From an uncultured Pelagibacteraceae bacterium (lineage in GTDB: Bacteria > Pseudomonadota > Alphaproteobacteria > Pelagibacterales > Pelagibacteraceae): a DNA stretch of 55,915 bases. Positions 36,771 to 43,693 of the stretch are shown here, piece by piece. The DNA is taken from NCBI GenBank assembly GCA_902623495.1, contig CACNTW010000007.1:1-55915 (forward strand). The letters are read 5' to 3'. Within the stretch, counting starts at the first letter, position 1; each line of letters opens with the position of its first letter. The notes under the pieces are model-generated. The model made no database searches. It saw only the letters and a program-made list of their open reading frames with translations, and was not told where the DNA came from. The translations under genes and the position numbers were made by a program.

Positions 36771-37226
36771 ATGAAGTTTAAATTAAAAATCAAACCTAAG
36801 ATATCATACTATGTTTCAATACTTGTTTTTTCTGTAATTCTTTTTTACTTTGCTTATAAAGGAATTATCGCATATCTAATTCACAGAGAATTATATGGTG
36901 GAGGATTAGATACATTAGTCTTGTTGCGTGCATTAATTTCAGGGATAATGCTACTTTTAATACTTTTATTTATTCAGTTTATAAAAATACCTGATCTAAA
37001 AAGTCATCGTACAATTTTAAGAGGAATATTCATTGGATGGACAAGTGTTTTTATAATACTGCTAATTATTAATCTAAGCTCAATTTATTTTATTCTTTTA
37101 ACTAGTTTAGTGTCTTTTTTTTCATTAATTACTTTATTAAGCTTGGAGGACCAAATTAAAGAAGAAAAAAATACCCTAACAGAAAAAGAAATTTACCTTC
37201 TTCAACAACTTGCAAAAAAAAAGTAG
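36771..37226 (+). CDS. unrecognised four-helix membrane protein
   Basis: I do not recognise this 151-residue protein. It has a Lys-rich cytoplasmic N-terminus (K-F-K-L-K-I-K-P-K) and then hydrophobic helices at about residues 12-35, 47-67, 83-101 and 103-125. It ends with a charged tail (E-D-Q-I-K-E-E-K-N-T-L-T-E-K-E-I-Y-L-L-Q-Q-L-A-K-K-K) that could form an amphipathic helix. There is no signal peptidase site, Cys or metal motif. It lies 76 nt after a tRNA and just before a CIA30-family gene, with which it is probably co-transcribed. The ORF is likely real, given its length, membrane pattern and codon use matching its neighbours. Confidence 0.7.
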   Translation: MKFKLKIKPKISYYVSILVFSVILFYFAYKGIIAYLIHRELYGGGLDTLVLLRALISGIMLLLILLFIQFIKIPDLKSHRTILRGIFIGWTSVFIILLIINLSSIYFILLTSLVSFFSLITLLSLEDQIKEEKNTLTEKEIYLLQQLAKKK

Positions 37227-37233
37227 CTTAATA

Positions 37234-37794
37234 TTGAAAAAAATAATATTTTTTATTTTATTTTTAGTATGCCAAAATAATGTCTTTTCAACAGATATGA
37301 TTTTAGATCAATTAAAAAACCCTAAAATAACAAATCAATTTCAACAGTGGAATTTTATTACCGATCAAGTAATGGGAGGGGTATCAACAGGAAAATTTAT
37401 TGTAGAGAAAATTGACGGAGTTATCTGCTATAGAATGACTGGTGATGTATCTACTAAAAATAATGGTGGTTTTATACAAATCAGAGCAAAATTAAATCCT
37501 GAAATTAATAGTAAAGATTATGATGGAGTATATGTAAAAGTTTATGGAAATAAAAAAAATTACAATCTTCATTTAAGAACCAGTTTAACATTAGCTCCAT
37601 GGCAGTATTATAGTTACACTTTTGCTACAAAAAAAGATTGGATTGAAATTAGAGCACCATTTGAACAATTTAAAAAATCTAATTTTTACCAACCAAAAAC
37701 TATATTGGGGCAAAATATAAAATCGGTTGGTTTAGTTGCGGGTTTTGATGATTTCAAATCAGATATTTGCTTGAGTGAAATTGGATTTTACTAA
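37234..37794 (+). CDS. CIA30-family protein (complex I intermediate-associated protein 30-like)
   Basis: The protein has a signal peptide (K-K-I-I-F-F-I-L-F-L-V-C-Q-N-N-V-F-S) and then one CIA30 beta-sandwich domain: W-N-F-I-T-D-Q-V-M-G-G-V-S-T-G, then G-G-F-I-Q-I-R, Y-D-G-V-Y-V-K-V-Y-G, Y-x-L-H-L-R-T and I-K-S-V-G-L-V-A. In mitochondria CIA30 helps complex I assembly; the bacterial exported form has no known role. A TTG at 37234 is chosen because it gives a normal signal peptide and follows the upstream stop by 7 nt. The TTG at 37210 would add eight residues and overlap that gene. Converges on mlaC with 1 nt between the genes. Confidence 0.85.
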   Translation: MKKIIFFILFLVCQNNVFSTDMILDQLKNPKITNQFQQWNFITDQVMGGVSTGKFIVEKIDGVICYRMTGDVSTKNNGGFIQIRAKLNPEINSKDYDGVYVKVYGNKKNYNLHLRTSLTLAPWQYYSYTFATKKDWIEIRAPFEQFKKSNFYQPKTILGQNIKSVGLVAGFDDFKSDICLSEIGFY

Positions 37795-37795
37795 A

Positions 37796-38386
37796 TTATT
37801 TAATTAAAAATTCTTCGAGTGTTTTAAATAGAGCACTTATATTTCCATCATTGTTCTGTAAAATAGAGTTAAATTCTTCCTTTTGTGTTCTGGCCAAGCT
37901 TAATCCTTCTACAATTAGATCTCTTATTAATGGTCTGTCAGGATTTTTTGTATAAATTCTCCAATCTATTTTTACTTGAGGTCTTTTTGATGTCGCCTCT
38001 AGTACGCTATTAACTATGGTATATTTATCATTAATTTTTTTTTGTGAGACAACATTGATTCTTGGATTTGTATAATCAACCAATCTACTTGAGAAGCTTT
38101 TTAAAAAATAACTTCTAAATAATTTTTGGTATTTGGATTTTTGTTCCTCATTAATAGATTTTCTATACTTTCCTAAAGTGTACATACCTATTCCATTTAT
38201 ATCTACACTTCTTTCTGCAATAGCATTTAATTTAATAATCTTTGACTCAACTGGATCCTCACTAGATAATACAGAGGCTGCTTCATCAACTATTTCATTG
38301 ATTAAATCGCTAGGATCTTTCGCTAATGCTAAACTACCATAATTAATCAAAAATAAAAAAAATATTAAATGCTTAAGAAATTTCAT
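37796..38386 (-). CDS. mlaC: MlaC-family periplasmic phospholipid-binding protein
   Basis: MlaC shuttles phospholipid between the outer-membrane MlaA complex and the inner-membrane MlaFEDB transporter. The 196-residue protein begins with a signal peptide (F-L-I-N-Y-G-S-L-A-L-A, cleavage before K-D-P). It has the Ttg2/MlaC core pattern L-G-K-Y-R-K-S-I-N-E-E-Q-K-S-K-Y-Q-K-L-F, then V-K-I-D-W-R-I-Y and I-R-D-L-I-V-E-G-L-S-L, in which the trailing D-L-x-V-E-G is diagnostic. It is 11 nt downstream of the mlaA-like gene. No mlaFED genes lie in this window. Confidence 0.9.
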   Translation of the reverse strand: MKFLKHLIFFLFLINYGSLALAKDPSDLINEIVDEAASVLSSEDPVESKIIKLNAIAERSVDINGIGMYTLGKYRKSINEEQKSKYQKLFRSYFLKSFSSRLVDYTNPRINVVSQKKINDKYTIVNSVLEATSKRPQVKIDWRIYTKNPDRPLIRDLIVEGLSLARTQKEEFNSILQNNDGNISALFKTLEEFLIK

Positions 38387-38397
38387 TCGATGATTAA

Positions 38398-39198
38398 TTA
38401 TTGACTATCTAATTCTTCCCAGTCGTCATCACTAAGTGTATCAGTTGTTTTATCTATGTTTTTAACTTTTCTGTATCTATCTTGTAAATAGAGGCTTCTA
38501 ACTGAGGCATATATATCAACAGAGCTTTTTTCAAGACTATCAAAAGATTCTAAGTTTTTTGCTCTAAAATCAATCCCACTTAATAATCTTGAAGTATAAT
38601 AATCTGCTTCTGAAAAATATTGAGTATCATTAACGACTGTAACATTGTACCAAGCATCTCCACCAATTATATTTATGACTGATCCAAGAGAGTCTCTTAC
38701 AGTAGTTGGTCCTAAAACCGGTAATACAAAATAACAGCCTGAACTAGCTCCCCAAACTCCTAATGTTTGACCATAGTCCTCTTTATCACGTTTTTTTAAA
38801 CCATAATATGATGCAACATCAAATAGACCACCGATTCCTAAAGTTGAGTTGATAAGAAATCTCGCAGAATTAATACCTGCACTTTTAAATTGACCTTGAA
38901 GAACATTGTTAGGTACTGTTACAACATTTCCTAGATTGCTTAACGCGTTACTTGCACCCGATCTCACTGGCTGAGGAAACATTCTATATCCCTTAGCTAA
39001 AGGTTTAAAAATTACTTTATCTATACCTTGATTAAATGCAAATATACCTCTATTTACTTTTTCGAAACAATCATTAGTTTCTAGATACCCATTATTGTTA
39101 TTTTCATTCAATTTAAGTTGTCCATCATCGCCAGCAATAACCTGATTACCGATAAGTGAAAATAAAAGAATTAATAAAAGTGAAAGAAATTTGTTCAT
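38398..39198 (-). CDS. mlaA: MlaA/VacJ-family protein without a lipobox
   Basis: MlaA is normally an outer-membrane lipoprotein that removes phospholipid from the outer leaflet. The core is clear: F-E-K-V-N-R-G-I-F-A-F-N-Q-G-I-D-K, K-P-L-A-K-G-Y-R, P-V-R-S-G-A-S-N-A-L-S-N-L-G, F-L-I-N-S-T-L-G-I-G-G-L-F-D-V-A, G-Q-T-L-G-V-W-G and Y-F-V-L-P-V-L-G-P-T-T-V-R-D. The signal peptide ends V-I-A-G-D-D with no cysteine nearby (the first Cys is C44), so it appears not to be lipidated. Length is 266. Genes run mlaA-mlaC, diverging from the amidase gene across 52 nt. Confidence 0.9.
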   Translation of the reverse strand: MNKFLSLLLILLFSLIGNQVIAGDDGQLKLNENNNNGYLETNDCFEKVNRGIFAFNQGIDKVIFKPLAKGYRMFPQPVRSGASNALSNLGNVVTVPNNVLQGQFKSAGINSARFLINSTLGIGGLFDVASYYGLKKRDKEDYGQTLGVWGASSGCYFVLPVLGPTTVRDSLGSVINIIGGDAWYNVTVVNDTQYFSEADYYTSRLLSGIDFRAKNLESFDSLEKSSVDIYASVRSLYLQDRYRKVKNIDKTTDTLSDDDWEELDSQ

Positions 39199-39250
39199 TA
39201 AGTACTTATAGTATAAACAATAGCAATATAAAGGTAAATTGTTTTAATTT

Positions 39251-39970
39251 ATGCAGAAAATTGTCGAAAAAATGTCAATAAATTACTCCCCAAATTTTAA
39301 TTTAATGAAAAGAACTAGTTCGAAGGTAAAGTATTTAGTTTTTCATTACACTGGTATGAAATCTGAAAACGGAGCTTTAAAAAGATTAACAAATACTAAC
39401 TCGGGAGTAAGCTGTCATTATTTGATTAAAAATAATGGCGAAATTGTAAATATTGTTCCAGATTTGTACTCAGCTTGGCATGCTGGAGTTTCATCGTGGA
39501 AAAAAGATATTTCTCTTAACTCAAATTCAATAGGAATAGAAATATCTAATCCAGGACATAGGCATGGTTATAAAAACTTTAATAGAAAACAGATTTTATC
39601 AATTATAAATTTGTCTAAAAATTTGAAAAATAAATACAAAATAAAAAAAGAAAATATTTTAGGTCATTCTGATATTGCGCCTTTAAGAAAAAAAGACCCA
39701 GGAGAAAAATTTCCTTGGAAATTGCTTCACAAAAAAAAAATTTCTTTGTGGCATAAAATAAGTGAAAAAAAATGCAAGAAGTTAAGAAAAATAAAATTAA
39801 ATAACAATAAAGATTTTTATAAATTATTGTTTAAGTTTGGTTATAAATCATCAAAAAAGTCTAATGAAAAAATTAAAATCTATAAGAGTTTTCAGAGAAG
39901 ATTTAGACCACAATTAATTACTAGTATTGTTGATAAAGAGTCTTATGCAATTTTAAAATCCTTGATTTAA
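39251..39970 (+). CDS. N-acetylmuramoyl-L-alanine amidase (Amidase_2 family)
   Basis: The zinc amidase domain has L-V-F-H-Y-T-G near residue 36 (first zinc His), S-C-H-Y-L-I, A-W-H-A-G, N-S-N-S-I-G-I-E-I and G-H-S-D-I-A-P followed by D-P-G-E-K-F-P-W (second His and catalytic region). This is the AmpD/AmiD fold that cuts the muramyl-peptide bond. The C-terminal ~50 residues (F-Y-K-L-L-F-K-F-G-Y onward) look like a small peptidoglycan-binding helical bundle. No signal peptide is visible from either possible ATG (39251 or 39272), which favours cytoplasmic muropeptide recycling. rnpB lies 50 nt downstream. Confidence 0.88.
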   Translation: MQKIVEKMSINYSPNFNLMKRTSSKVKYLVFHYTGMKSENGALKRLTNTNSGVSCHYLIKNNGEIVNIVPDLYSAWHAGVSSWKKDISLNSNSIGIEISNPGHRHGYKNFNRKQILSIINLSKNLKNKYKIKKENILGHSDIAPLRKKDPGEKFPWKLLHKKKISLWHKISEKKCKKLRKIKLNNNKDFYKLLFKFGYKSSKKSNEKIKIYKSFQRRFRPQLITSIVDKESYAILKSLI

Positions 39971-40020
39971 TTGAATTAAAAATAGTTGAAAAAAAATTAA
40001 AAAAGCATATTTCTTTACTC

Positions 40021-40378
40021 GCCAGATAAATGACTTATCGCTTTAATTTTTTTAAAGAGGAAAGTCCGGGCTCTACAAAGACACAGTGCCAGTTAATAGC
40101 TGGCGGGGGAAACCCTAGGGATAGTGCCACAGAAAATAAACCGCCTTATCAAGGCAAGGGTGAAAAGGTGTGGTAAGAGCACACCGGCTAAGTTGGTAAC
40201 AACTAGTGCATGGAAAACCCCACTGGGAGCAAGACTGAGTAGAGATGACATTGTTAGAAATAACTAAAAGTAGTCTTTGACTAGTCATCAGGGTTAGTTG
40301 CTTGAGCTTTAAAGCGATTTAAAGCCTAGATAAATGATAAGTTTAAATGACAGAACCCGGCTTACAGTTTGTCTGGCA
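40021..40378 (+). ncRNA. rnpB: RNase P RNA, type A
   Basis: The core of bacterial RNase P RNA is clear: GAGGAAAGTCCGGGCTC near 40057 (CR-I), a GGGGGAAACCC segment, GTGGTAAGAGCACACCGGC (CR-II/III), GGTAACAA, the TTGCTTGAG/CCTAGATAAATGA region and ACAGAACCCGGCTTAC (CR-V) near 40350. P1 forms from GCCAGATAAA at 40021 and TTTGTCTGGC ending at 40377. P3 is CTTTAA/TTAAAG. Inside the 40244-40289 helix (GATGAC/GTCATC) I see a GAAA-capped stem and a TAGTC/GACTA stem but no GGT motif. Ends are set by P1 pairing, +/- a few bases. Confidence 0.95.
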
Positions 40379-40440
40379 CATCTTTTAATAATTTCCAATA
40401 ATTAGAAAATCTTAAGCAAATATTAATGCAATATTAACTA

Positions 40441-40469
40441 TTGACGCTTACTATTAAAACCCATAATAT
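40441..40469 (+). promoter_or_regulatory. sigma-70 promoter of the dcw cluster (mraZ)
   Basis: TTGACG (40441-40446) and TATAAT-like TAATAT (40464-40469) are separated by exactly 17 nt, the best promoter match I found in the window. Transcription would begin near 40476, giving a leader of about 28 nt before the mraZ ATG. Confidence 0.7.
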
Positions 40470-40483
40470 CCCATAAATACCCA
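40459..40483 (-). promoter_or_regulatory. three MraZ boxes overlapping the -10 region
   Basis: On the minus strand the sequence reads TGGGT-N5-TGGGA-N5-TGGGT, three direct repeats at a 10-bp period. This matches the TGGGN-N5 repeat operator described for MraZ in E. coli. The boxes (CCCA on the plus strand at 40460, 40470 and 40480) cover the end of the spacer, the -10 box and the probable start site, so binding would block transcription of mraZ and the cluster. Confidence 0.7.
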
Positions 40484-40503
40484 AATTTAGGATAATATGG
40501 TTT

Positions 40504-40959
40504 ATGTTTTTATCAACCTACGAAAACAAATTGGACAAAAAGGGAAGGGTTTCAGTGCCTGCATCATATAGATCATATTTATCTAACATAGGTTATAATG
40601 GAATAATTTGTTATCCATCATTTAACAATCTATGTATTGAAGCATGGCCACAAGATCGAATTGAAAAAATATCCAATGCTATAGATTCTTTAAATCCATT
40701 TGAGGAAAAGAAAGATTATTTTGCAACATCTATATTATCAGAAAGTATAAATTTACAATTTGATAGTGAGGGCAGAGTTCAATTAACGACAAAATTACTA
40801 AAACATGCAAGAATTAAAAACAGCATGTTATTTGTTGGTCAAGGCAAAACATTTCAAATTTGGGAACCAGCACATTTTGAAAAATTTAGGGCAAACGCTA
40901 GGAAAAAATCTAATATTAATCGAGCAGGTCTTAAATGGGAAAAGCAATTTAATAACTAA
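40504..40959 (+). CDS. mraZ: MraZ transcriptional repressor of the division/cell-wall cluster
   Basis: MraZ is a DNA-binding protein with two AbrB-like swapped-hairpin domains. They are visible as Y-E-N-K-L-D-K-K-G-R-V-S-V-P-A near residue 5 and L-Q-F-D-S-E-G-R-V-Q-L-T near residue 84, each with the D-x-x-G-R-V signature. Length is 151. It is the first gene of the dcw cluster, sits 28 nt after the predicted transcription start, and its own operator repeats overlap that promoter. The next gene is ftsZ, not the usual rsmH, after 12 nt. Confidence 0.95.
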   Translation: MFLSTYENKLDKKGRVSVPASYRSYLSNIGYNGIICYPSFNNLCIEAWPQDRIEKISNAIDSLNPFEEKKDYFATSILSESINLQFDSEGRVQLTTKLLKHARIKNSMLFVGQGKTFQIWEPAHFEKFRANARKKSNINRAGLKWEKQFNN

Positions 40960-40971
40960 AAGGGGAAAAAT

Positions 40972-42417
40972 ATGACAATAAACTTCAAAGCACCAGATAT
41001 AAAAGAACTGAAACCTAGAATTCTAGTATTAGGAGTAGGAGGAGCGGGCGGAAATGCAATCAATGGAATGATTGAGGCTGGCCTTCAGGGTGTTGAGTTT
41101 ATTGCAGTCAATACAGATGCTCAAGATTTAAGATTAAGTAAGGCACAAACAAAAATACAAATGGGATTAAATTTAACTAAAGGGCTAGGAGCAGGTGCAA
41201 AACTAGATATAGGCCAAGCTGCTGCAGATGAGTCTTTAAATGAAATTGTAAATATATTGCAGGGTGCAAATATGGTTTTCATTACAGCCGGAATGGGTGG
41301 TGGAACTGGAACTGGATCTGCTCATGTAATTGCTAGAGCTGCAAAAGAACTTAATATCTTAACAGTCGGTGTTATAACTCTACCTTTCTTATATGAGGGT
41401 CCTTCAAGAATGAGAAAAGCTCAACAAGGCTTAGAAGAACTTCGAAAACATGTTGATACTATTATAGTTGTTCCAAATCAAAATTTATTCAAGATTGCAA
41501 GTGAACAAACAACTTTTGAAGAATCTTTCGCTTTATCAAATGATGTTTTGCTTCATGGTGTTCAAAGTATTACTGATTTGATGGTTAGACCAGGGCTTAT
41601 TAACTTAGATTTTGCTGATGTTGAAACTGTTATGAGTTCAATGGGCAAAGCTATGATGGGCACGGGTCAAGCTGAAGGAGAAGGTAGAGCAGTCAAAGCT
41701 GCTGAGTCAGCAATTAATAATCCATTGATTGACGATTATTCTTTGAAAGGGGCAAAAGGACTTTTGGTTAATATCACTGGCGGTAAAGATTTAAAATTAT
41801 TTGAAGTAGATGAAGCTGTGAATAAAGTAAGAGCCGAAGTCGATCCAGAGGCAGAATTAATTATAGGAGCTATAACCGATGATAGTTTGGATGGATTAAT
41901 GAGAGTTTCAATTGTTGCTACTGCATTAGATGGACAACAACCTGAGCCTAAATCCGTAATTAACATGGTTCATAGAATTCAAAATAGAAATCCAGGTTAT
42001 TCTGAGTTTTCAAATTCTGCATCAACTCAATCTTTCCAATTTACAAATAACAACTCAATAATTACTAATGGAGCTAACGCTCTTAAAATAGAAGATGAAG
42101 AGACAAATGAAGAATTGAGCTCTAAAAGCATAGAAACTAATTATGCAAATGAGTCATCAAGCACTATAAATGGTGAGGATTTAGAGCAAACTGAAGCACC
42201 TTTAGCTAGTGCAGTAAACTCTGAAATTGAAAGCAATATAGATAAGCAAGTATCCGAAAATAATGGTTTGGAGAATTTTGAGTTGAGTGATGATGATACT
42301 CCTGAGTTATTTAATTCTGATGCTAACGAGGAGTTATCAATTTCATCACAAGAGATCAACTCTGAGGAAGATGAAGACTTAGAAATTCCAGCATTTTTGA
42401 GAAGACAAAAGAATTAA
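40972..42417 (+). CDS. ftsZ: cell division protein FtsZ
   Basis: FtsZ is the tubulin-like GTPase of the division ring. The signature G109-G-G-T-G-T-G115 is intact. An N-terminal [10 protein letters not shown] precedes it, and the T7 loop reads L-I-N-L-D-F-A-D-V. The core ends near residue 320. A ~140-residue acidic Ser/Asn/Glu linker leads to the C-terminal conserved peptide [11 protein letters not shown], which binds FtsA/ZipA-type partners. An AAGGGG Shine-Dalgarno sequence lies 5 nt before ATG, one of the few strong ones here. In most dcw clusters ftsZ is last, after ftsQA; here it follows mraZ. Confidence 0.97.
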   Translation: MTINFKAPDIKELKPRILVLGVGGAGGNAINGMIEAGLQGVEFIAVNTDAQDLRLSKAQTKIQMGLNLTKGLGAGAKLDIGQAAADESLNEIVNILQGANMVFITAGMGGGTGTGSAHVIARAAKELNILTVGVITLPFLYEGPSRMRKAQQGLEELRKHVDTIIVVPNQNLFKIASEQTTFEESFALSNDVLLHGVQSITDLMVRPGLINLDFADVETVMSSMGKAMMGTGQAEGEGRAVKAAESAINNPLIDDYSLKGAKGLLVNITGGKDLKLFEVDEAVNKVRAEVDPEAELIIGAITDDSLDGLMRVSIVATALDGQQPEPKSVINMVHRIQNRNPGYSEFSNSASTQSFQFTNNNSIITNGANALKIEDEETNEELSSKSIETNYANESSSTINGEDLEQTEAPLASAVNSEIESNIDKQVSENNGLENFELSDDDTPELFNSDANEELSISSQEINSEEDEDLEIPAFLRRQKN

Positions 42418-42435
42418 TGGTCTTCAAAAAAATAA

Positions 42436-43428
42436 ATGAATGCCACCATAAATCTGGAAAAACATTTTCCAGTATTACTAAACGAATTAGTTAGTATTAT
42501 TTCCCCTCTTTATGGTGGCACATTTATCGATTGTACATTTGGTGCAGGTGGTTATTCAAAAAAGATCTTAGAGAATAATTTAAATAATATAATAGCACTA
42601 GATAGAGATAATTCTGTCAATAGTATAGCTAATCAATTCCAAACAAAGTATAAAAAAAGATTTAAATTTTATAACAAAAAATTTTCGGATATTGATCAAA
42701 TAAATGAAGATAATATTAGAGCAATTATTTTTGATCTGGGATATTCGTTAAATCAGATTTCTGATCTAAATAGAGGTATATCTTTTAATAGCAAAGGCAA
42801 ACTAGATATGAGAATGGGATTAAATGATTTTTCTTGTGATGATGTAATTTCAAAAATGAGCCAACAAAGTCTTTTTAAAATTTTCAAGTATTTTGGTGAT
42901 GAAAAATATGCAAAACCAATATCAAAAAAAATAGTACAATTAAGAAAAAAAAAAAAAATTAAAACTGAAAATTTAGTAGAAATCGTTGAAGGTGTAAAAA
43001 AAAAGAAAAGTGGAAAAAATAAATCCACTAAAGTTTTTCAAGCTCTTAGAATTTTTGTAAATAAAGAGATAACTGAGCTAATATATGGTCTGGTAAAAGC
43101 CTATAATATTTTGCCAGTTGGTGGCGTAATAGCAGTTGTTACTTTTCATTCTATCGAGGATAAAATAGTAAAGTTTTTTTTTAAAGAATACTCAGAAGTA
43201 AAAAATTCTTCTAGGTATTTACCGAAAAGTGTTTCAACTGAAAAGTATTTTAATTTAACCAAAAAAAAACCAATAACCCCGTCATCCACTGAGATAAATA
43301 TTAATCCTCCTTCAAGGTCAGCAAAACTTAGATTTGCATACAAATTAGAGAATGGATGTAACTTCAAAAAATTTATTAGTAATTTTAATTACTTAAAAGA
43401 TATAGAAAATTTGAAATTTGATGCATAA
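42436..43428 (+). CDS. rsmH: 16S rRNA (cytosine-1402-N4)-methyltransferase RsmH (MraW)
   Basis: RsmH methylates C1402 of 16S rRNA. Conserved segments are F-I-D-C-T-F-G-A-G-G-Y-S (SAM site), I-I-F-D-L-G-Y-S-L-N-Q-I near residue 96, R-G-I-S-F-N-S-K-G-K-L-D-M-R-M, F-Q-A-L-R-I-F-V-N-K-E-I and F-H-S-I-E-D-K-I-V-K. Where relatives often have S-S-x-Q the motif here is Y-S-L-N-Q. Length is 330. It contains a 14-base A tract (42945-42958) encoding R-K-K-K-K-I. It overlaps ftsL by about 11 nt. Confidence 0.95.
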   Translation: MNATINLEKHFPVLLNELVSIISPLYGGTFIDCTFGAGGYSKKILENNLNNIIALDRDNSVNSIANQFQTKYKKRFKFYNKKFSDIDQINEDNIRAIIFDLGYSLNQISDLNRGISFNSKGKLDMRMGLNDFSCDDVISKMSQQSLFKIFKYFGDEKYAKPISKKIVQLRKKKKIKTENLVEIVEGVKKKKSGKNKSTKVFQALRIFVNKEITELIYGLVKAYNILPVGGVIAVVTFHSIEDKIVKFFFKEYSEVKNSSRYLPKSVSTEKYFNLTKKKPITPSSTEININPPSRSAKLRFAYKLENGCNFKKFISNFNYLKDIENLKFDA

Positions 43429-43693
43429 AAAAATTCTTTTATTTATACCAATTATTATTCTCATAATTTCAACTGCTTTTACAAAAAATTCTACAAAAAA
43501 ACTTGATAAACAAATTTTTGAAATTCAAGAAGATATCAGGGCACTCAATGATATTTATGAGTTAGTTTTGTTTGATTACAACTATCTTACATCACCAAAT
43601 AAGCTAATGGAATATTCTAAAATATATTTTGATAAAGAATTAAAAAAAAAAAAAATTACAGAATTAAAAACTTTTAAATTTAATAATGAATAA
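43418..43693 (+). CDS. ftsL: cell division protein FtsL
   Basis: FtsL is a bitopic protein that activates FtsWI with FtsB and FtsQ. The 91 residues comprise a short Lys-rich N-terminus, one transmembrane helix (I-L-L-F-I-P-I-I-I-L-I-I-S-T-A-F) and a periplasmic coiled-coil segment (L-D-K-Q-I-F-E-I-Q-E-D-I-R-A-L-N-D-I-Y-E-L-V). A F-D-Y-N-Y-L-T-S-P-x-K-L region follows, typical of alphaproteobacterial FtsL. Identity rests on this architecture plus the position between rsmH and ftsI. Two ATGs (43418, 43421) could start it. It holds a second 14-base A tract (43642-43655) and overlaps ftsI by 8 nt. Confidence 0.88.
   Translation: MMHKKILLFIPIIILIISTAFTKNSTKKLDKQIFEIQEDIRALNDIYELVLFDYNYLTSPNKLMEYSKIYFDKELKKKKITELKTFKFNNE

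Noticed and set aside
42753..43028. Phe-rich minus-strand frame inside rsmH
   Set aside because: It reads the complement of Lys-rich AAA codons as poly-Phe. rsmH motifs cover the region on the plus strand.
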